Positions 59,402 to 64,000 of a DNA stretch of 64,000 bases are shown piece after piece (positions within the stretch are counted from its first letter, which is position 1; every line of letters begins with the position of its first letter). The notes beneath the pieces are model-generated. The model searched no databases. It was not told the origin of the DNA and was given only the letters and a program-made list of their open reading frames with translations. Position numbers and translations under genes: made by a program. The stretch is from contig CAMTWO010000039.1 in assembly GCA_947085405.1 (NCBI GenBank), positions 14,720 to 78,719 of the forward strand, read 5' to 3'. This stretch comes from JASEGV01 sp947085405. Its GTDB lineage: Bacteria > Bacteroidota > Ignavibacteria > UBA10030 > BY39.

Positions 59402-61018
59402 TTACTTCAATACCCACGCGCCGTTTTCCCTAAAATTAAATTGATTGGTTGTAGTGTTATAGATGATCATGCCATTGACGGCTGTCAGGGCATCTCGCTG
59501 AGCCGTCGTCATTCTCGGGACGATGAATGCACCAGTGGTAGAATTGACATCTAAAGCTCCTTGAGGACTCGTCGTTCCGATGCCGACGTTGCGGCCAAGG
59601 CCAAGGTTGACGGTCATCACTTCCGTACCGTCGCTCAGGAAATGGAACTTGTCCGATATGTCCTCGTACCGTAAACCCCAGGTGGGAAAACTCGGAGAGT
59701 GGGCGAGAACCATGCGGTTACCATTGCCGGTCCCTGAGGCAAACATGTGGATCATCGGGGCATTAGTTGCATCGGTCGCCGGGAACGTGATACTCGCCTG
59801 ATCGTCCGTGAACGTTACGTCGCCATCCGTGCCCGAGACTTGAAACTTATCACCATCCCCCACGGTGAGCGTGGCTGCGGGGCTCGCGTCCCCGATGCCG
59901 ACGTTGCCATTACCCTTGATACGCATGCGTTCTGTAAAGCCGGAGGTATTGTTGTCATATCCGAACGTAATATCAGCGCCGGAGTAATCGGAGTTGATAC
60001 GCAGTTCATTACCGTATACACCAAAGCCGGCATCTCCAGTTGTGCCGGGATACAGTGTGATCTTCTTGCCGATTGCCGGTGGAAAACCCAATGGTGCGTT
60101 GGGTGTTGATGTTCCAATACCCACCTTGCCTCCCGTAACATTTGCCAGATCAACGATGCTGCTATTGCCATAAAGACTAATCAAATTCTTTCCCTGCGAA
60201 CCGAGTTGCAACGCATTGAAACCGCCTGTTTGTCCATACTGCATTATGGTGGAAGCACCGGCACCACCACCACCAAGCGCAACACCCATCTTAAGGCGAT
60301 AGCTTGGATTACCGATTCTGAAATCTCCTTCACCGTTCGCAAGGTCCCAGTTATTGCCACCGCCCAAATCGAGCCTTGTTGCTGGGCTGGTGGTCATAAT
60401 GCCGACATTACCAGTACTGTAGTAAATGTTTGAGCCACTGGTTGTCCATTGACTGATTCCTCCAGTACCAACAGAATCATTGCCTGCACCCCATATACTC
60501 CCATTCCATTTCATCACCTGACCAACGGCTGCACCATTTTGAGCTACATCTGCAAACTGGATTGTGCCGTCTTGAATCTTCACACTTGTGATTGAATTAT
60601 CGGGAATGTTTCCAGCTACCCTCGCATATTGAGCAGTATCAGATTTTAACGAATTGAGACTATACGCAACTGATGAGAAAGGTATGCGCGGAGATAGCTC
60701 AAGTTCGGAACCAGGTTTGATTCCTAACCAGTAGGGTTTATCGAATGCAACTGTTGGTGGGAATAAAGTAATATCTCCGAGGGTAGTTGAAAACAATCCT
60801 CGTTTTACCTGAAGATCTTTTGTTTCAGTCCAAAGTGCACCGCCGCCGCTTGCAACATCGTAAAGACGGAAGGTGAATGTTTGCACACCATCCGGTTTTG
60901 GACTTCCCAAACTGTCGGTCAACACTCCTTGATATGATAGTGTGCGTGGAATCTGAGAGAAAAGATTTAAAGACAGGATAAGGGTTAAAAATAAAAAAAA
61001 TGATAAGATGGATTTCAT
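59402..61018 (-). CDS. Secreted fibre-like protein without S74 domain (module copy 3)
   Basis: A 538-residue exported protein with the same N-terminal domain as the other two fibres (IPRTLSYQGVLTDSLGSPKP, RGLFSTTLGDITLF, RIPFSSVAYSLNSLKSDTA) and the TSGSNIYYSTGNVGI stretch also found in copy 1. The middle is tail-fibre-like (LGGGNNWDLANGEGDFRIGN, NVGIGDASPAATLTVGDGDK). The C-terminus (ALDVNSTTGAFIVPRMTTAQ, NGMIIYNTTTNQFNFRENGA) is a typical fibre end, with no S74 and no sorting domain. AGGAG precedes the ATG and a conserved hairpin leader lies upstream. Confidence 0.82.
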   Translation of the reverse strand: MKSILSFFLFLTLILSLNLFSQIPRTLSYQGVLTDSLGSPKPDGVQTFTFRLYDVASGGGALWTETKDLQVKRGLFSTTLGDITLFPPTVAFDKPYWLGIKPGSELELSPRIPFSSVAYSLNSLKSDTAQYARVAGNIPDNSITSVKIQDGTIQFADVAQNGAAVGQVMKWNGSIWGAGNDSVGTGGISQWTTSGSNIYYSTGNVGIMTTSPATRLDLGGGNNWDLANGEGDFRIGNPSYRLKMGVALGGGGAGASTIMQYGQTGGFNALQLGSQGKNLISLYGNSSIVDLANVTGGKVGIGTSTPNAPLGFPPAIGKKITLYPGTTGDAGFGVYGNELRINSDYSGADITFGYDNNTSGFTERMRIKGNGNVGIGDASPAATLTVGDGDKFQVSGTDGDVTFTDDQASITFPATDATNAPMIHMFASGTGNGNRMVLAHSPSFPTWGLRYEDISDKFHFLSDGTEVMTVNLGLGRNVGIGTTSPQGALDVNSTTGAFIVPRMTTAQRDALTAVNGMIIYNTTTNQFNFRENGAWVLK

Positions 61019-61062
61019 TTTGAATCTCCTTTTTGTTTGTTAAAGAACGTTAATGATTGATT

Positions 61063-61104
61063 GAAAAAATCCAAACGGCAGTTACCCAGAATAGAATAAC
61101 TGCC
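61063..61104 (-). terminator. Conserved leader hairpin upstream of fibre gene copy 3
   Basis: On the minus strand GGCAGTTATTC (61104-61094) pairs with GGGTAACTGCC (61087-61077); then GTTTGGATTTTTTC. It ends the upstream beta-helix gene's transcript or acts as a leader of the fibre gene. Confidence 0.6.
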
Positions 61105-61137
61105 ATCTGAATGCTGTTTGAATTAAATTATTTGAAC

Positions 61138-64000
61138 CTATTTCAATAGTAAAAGCTTTTTAGTTTGTGTATATTTATTACCAGAATTTTTATCGCCGAC
61201 TGCAATAATCCTATAAAAATATACACCGCTCGGGAGCGTTGAGGCATCCCACACTTTCTGTTTATGCCCGGCAGTCTGCACTTCATCTACTAATCTGGTT
61301 ACTTCTCTACCAACTATATCATAAATAGTTAGTGTTACATGTGAAGCTTCGGGTATAGTGTAATTGATAGTTGTAGCCGGATTAAATGGATTCGGATAAT
61401 TCTGTGCGAGATTAAACTGATAGGGTACAGAAGGATTATCAGAAACTGATACAACATTTGTTCTAGTTTCGGCGGATAATTTTGCCTGTTCAACATTCCC
61501 CGCTGTATCCATCGCTATACTGAAGAATCCATAGTTTTTTTGATGTTCTCCGTTGAAGATAGCTGATGTATCAGAAGTGTTCGACATCCAGACTTTGAAA
61601 GGACCAGAATTTTCAGAAACATAAAGAGTGTATTGGTAAACATTAGCATCATCGCTGCCACTCCAACTTACATTAAAAGAATTTGGTGAAGTTGAGTTTA
61701 ATGCCTTTACTGAACTTGTGGGCCTACCTATATCAACACTTCTGAAAATGTTTGGGGTAAAAATTGGTGGATTATCATCAAAATAAATTCTGGCTTGAGA
61801 GTAGATTTTGCTTCCAGTAATAATGTCAGCTTTTGGAAGAAGCGAGAACGTAACAAAACCTTCACCTCTATGTGTAGAATCGTTAACAGGCAGGAAACCA
61901 GCGAACGGATCTGTTGGTGGTAAATTGGTAAGCGGATCAATTGAGTGAAATTCCCATACGACTGAATCGCCGTAAATGCCTGCTGTAAAATCTACATACA
62001 AATTCAATGAATCTCTAACATCCAATCTTGCAGTATAGAAATCTCTGCCTGGAGGAATATTGAAAACAAAAGAACCAAAGCCAAAACTTCCTAATGTGAA
62101 ACTGCCGAAATCGACATTTGGACTGAGTTTGTGAATTATTTTAACAATTTGAGCGGGTGCAGTTGCTGAATCAGGATCGTTTTCAAATTGTATCATGTAA
62201 GAAAGCGATTTGTGTTGAACCCAATTTAACGCACCATTAGCAGCAGGTCCTACGATATCATTTGGATCAAACGAACCAACGCCTTCAGGGGAGCTCACAT
62301 TTTGATCATTTTGTGAATGTTTATTATGAAAGTTTATTAATTTTCTAAAAAAATTACCGAAGCTAAATAACTTCCCAGGACCGGGTTTTTTGAATGGGAA
62401 GTATAGCATTGTAGCAGCATCCTGCACCACACCCTGTGCATCTTGTGCCATATCTTGCTGTTGTCTTCTTAAATTCCATGCGTCACAACCCCCAGCATCA
62501 TCGTAAGGACATCCTTGGTTAATACCTTGCGAAATACCCCAAATAGTATTTGCTAAAACTTTTGAAGTATCTAACCATCCACTATCCAATGCAGTTCTTA
62601 TTGAAGTAAAATAAACTGAATCTAAGCTGGAGCGCGTAGTGATAAAGGCATCCGCGTAAAAATGGAATCTTCCACCTGTATTAAAAGTAACGGTCATCGG
62701 GATGGATTTAGTACGACCTTGTCCAATGTTAAAAAGTGATAATGAAATCGTTCTTGTATTAGTTGCTGAGTCTAAATATACATTTACACTCGGCAAAGGA
62801 AGTATATCCATTGGTAACTGGTCTTGTTTTACATTCAGACTTACATCCCCTGCAACTCTTAAGTAAACAACTGCTCGCTCAATATTCACATTCATAGGAT
62901 TGTGAATATCTAACGAAAAGAAACCCGGCTGCCTTTGGCGTATAGCTGCAGGACCCGACATTGATATTTGTATATCGAGTGGTGTATTTTGCTGTATTGT
63001 TAATGCATTTGCTAATGTAGCCAGACTGCCGTTTGGTCTTCGGACGACAACGTTCCATTGTCCTGAAGTAATATTGTTAAAAACAAATTTAGCATTCAAA
63101 CGCGCCGCATTAATAAAAACAGTTTGCTGTGCTGCAATATCGGTATTCCCTGCTTTTCGGAGTAATGCCGTAGAATTAGCTTCGAACCTCGCTCCTATAA
63201 TTTCAATCGTTACTTCACCATTATTACCCGCTGTATTCTCACGAATGCGTTGGATAGAATAACTTAAAGAATCCGCACGCAAACCATAGGGATTAGGTTT
63301 GTTCTCAGGATTATAAACATAGAAGTAATACGCACCATCAATAGTGTTTGGAATAATAATTTCGTTCGTTGAAAAACCAATTTTTTCCGACCGAAATTGA
63401 TATGTATTGCGATCAAGATTTCTTGAAGTAGATGTGAACCCATCGGGTGGTTTCATTAAAGCTGTGGTCTGAGTTTTTACCGATAAAGTTTTTCCGGCAA
63501 CTGCATTTAACCTATAGTACCGAACTCCAAATGCTTTTAATGTATCTTTATATTCTACTCCTAAAGAAATCGGGATTACAATAATACGAAACTCATCAGC
63601 GCCGATATCCGGTTTTGAAGGATCTCTTAATTCATTATCAATGTCGTCTGTAACCGAGGCAAGTGGTGTTGCAGTACTATCTAATCCTAATGTGCCTATG
63701 TGTAGATCAGTATTTGATGTAAAGAGCGGATCTAAAGAGACTGAATTAGCATCTTTACCACTTGCTGTTTTTAATGCACTTAAATTAGCCCTATCTCCAC
63801 TCCAAAAAGCTAAAATCGATCCTGTGGTATGAATATCATTATAGTTTGAAGTTCCGATAGCTGCAGGCACACCAATATAATATGCATAACCGCCCCCTTG
63901 GTTTGCAAATATGTTATTGACAATATTAATGCTGCTGCCACTCCCCTCAACCGATAAACCTCTCTGTGTCGCGCTTGTGCTGGTTATATTCACACTGTTA
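61138..64000 (-). CDS. Large secreted beta-helix/adhesin protein with type IX sorting domain (5' end outside window)
   Basis: At least 953 residues, open through the right edge (a GTG at 63993 is in frame but upstream codons are also open). The N-terminal part visible is the end of a parallel beta-helix (INIVNNIFANQGGGYAYYIG, DPLFTSNTDLHIG, KPDIGADEF), followed by beta-sandwich domains (~150-520), a stretch rich in Asp/Asn, a repeat-like DUF domain (SYMIQFENDPDSATAPAQIV, FYTARLDVRDSLNLYVDFTA), a fibronectin type III-like domain (~790-870) and the sorting domain (FNLAQNYPNPFNPATTINY ... KKLLLLK). It is a large surface protein whose role is unknown. Confidence 0.85.
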   Translation of the reverse strand, partial: NSVNITSTSATQRGLSVEGSGSSINIVNNIFANQGGGYAYYIGVPAAIGTSNYNDIHTTGSILAFWSGDRANLSALKTASGKDANSVSLDPLFTSNTDLHIGTLGLDSTATPLASVTDDIDNELRDPSKPDIGADEFRIIVIPISLGVEYKDTLKAFGVRYYRLNAVAGKTLSVKTQTTALMKPPDGFTSTSRNLDRNTYQFRSEKIGFSTNEIIIPNTIDGAYYFYVYNPENKPNPYGLRADSLSYSIQRIRENTAGNNGEVTIEIIGARFEANSTALLRKAGNTDIAAQQTVFINAARLNAKFVFNNITSGQWNVVVRRPNGSLATLANALTIQQNTPLDIQISMSGPAAIRQRQPGFFSLDIHNPMNVNIERAVVYLRVAGDVSLNVKQDQLPMDILPLPSVNVYLDSATNTRTISLSLFNIGQGRTKSIPMTVTFNTGGRFHFYADAFITTRSSLDSVYFTSIRTALDSGWLDTSKVLANTIWGISQGINQGCPYDDAGGCDAWNLRRQQQDMAQDAQGVVQDAATMLYFPFKKPGPGKLFSFGNFFRKLINFHNKHSQNDQNVSSPEGVGSFDPNDIVGPAANGALNWVQHKSLSYMIQFENDPDSATAPAQIVKIIHKLSPNVDFGSFTLGSFGFGSFVFNIPPGRDFYTARLDVRDSLNLYVDFTAGIYGDSVVWEFHSIDPLTNLPPTDPFAGFLPVNDSTHRGEGFVTFSLLPKADIITGSKIYSQARIYFDDNPPIFTPNIFRSVDIGRPTSSVKALNSTSPNSFNVSWSGSDDANVYQYTLYVSENSGPFKVWMSNTSDTSAIFNGEHQKNYGFFSIAMDTAGNVEQAKLSAETRTNVVSVSDNPSVPYQFNLAQNYPNPFNPATTINYTIPEASHVTLTIYDIVGREVTRLVDEVQTAGHKQKVWDASTLPSGVYFYRIIAVGDKNSGNKYTQTKKLLLLK

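Overview
The window looks like a chromosome segment from a low-GC member of the Bacteroidota/Ignavibacteria side of the FCB group. The evidence is the set of secreted proteins ending in the type IX secretion (Por) sorting domain (AQNYPNPFNP ... KKLLLLK), a histone H1-like small protein and Bacteroidota-type outer-membrane barrels. Shine-Dalgarno sequences are common (AAGGAG upstream of several genes), and several upstream regions carry TTGnnn-17-TATATT promoters. The species is not identifiable from the sequence alone.

Layout. 1-4 kb: the end of a DUF47/PhoU-like gene and a 1206-residue flavin/Fe-S oxidoreductase that looks like a fused NfnB+NfnA. 4-6.6 kb: an outer-membrane protein and queC/queE (preQ0 synthesis). 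6.6-12.2 kb: a defence-like island with a RelE/ParE-Phd toxin-antitoxin pair, a single-chain type IIG-like restriction-modification enzyme with a duplicated 3' end, a GIY-YIG protein and a membrane coiled-coil protein. 12.8-17.4 kb: tRNA(CAU), a zinc-ribbon protein plus rpsU, dipeptidase, histone-like protein, deoxyhypusine-synthase-like protein and an SDR reductase. 17.7-18.4 kb: three decayed gene fragments. 18.4-22.9 kb: a MacA/ABC/FtsX/FtsX export operon. 23.4-28.6 kb: a very large SF1 helicase-nuclease cassette. 28.8-32.5 kb: an S9 peptidase and two membrane proteins. 32.8-36.3 kb: a compact cassette of a RecA-like protein without a proper P-loop, a small unknown protein and a family B DNA polymerase with an altered motif C, behind a promoter that overlaps a perfect 16-bp palindromic operator. 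36.4-38.3 kb: the TcmP / Gp37-Gp68 three-Cys-motif pair. 38.3-41.6 kb: tRNA-Leu, tig, clpP, clpX. 41.9-64 kb: a long one-directional run of secreted surface proteins (M4 protease, beta-helix proteins, a metzincin-like protease fused to HAF repeats, and three copies of a 'fibre + small sorting-domain protein' module).

The most interesting features are (i) the putative damage-response RecA-like/PolB cassette with its operator pair, (ii) short palindromic repeats that occur between genes and also in frame inside genes (polB, the restriction enzyme, the M4 protease), reminiscent of Rickettsia palindromic elements, (iii) the helicase-nuclease protein with a possible GyrA-like C-terminal domain, and (iv) the triplicated fibre module with a duplicated leader hairpin. 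Functions are assigned from motifs read by eye; no database search was run.
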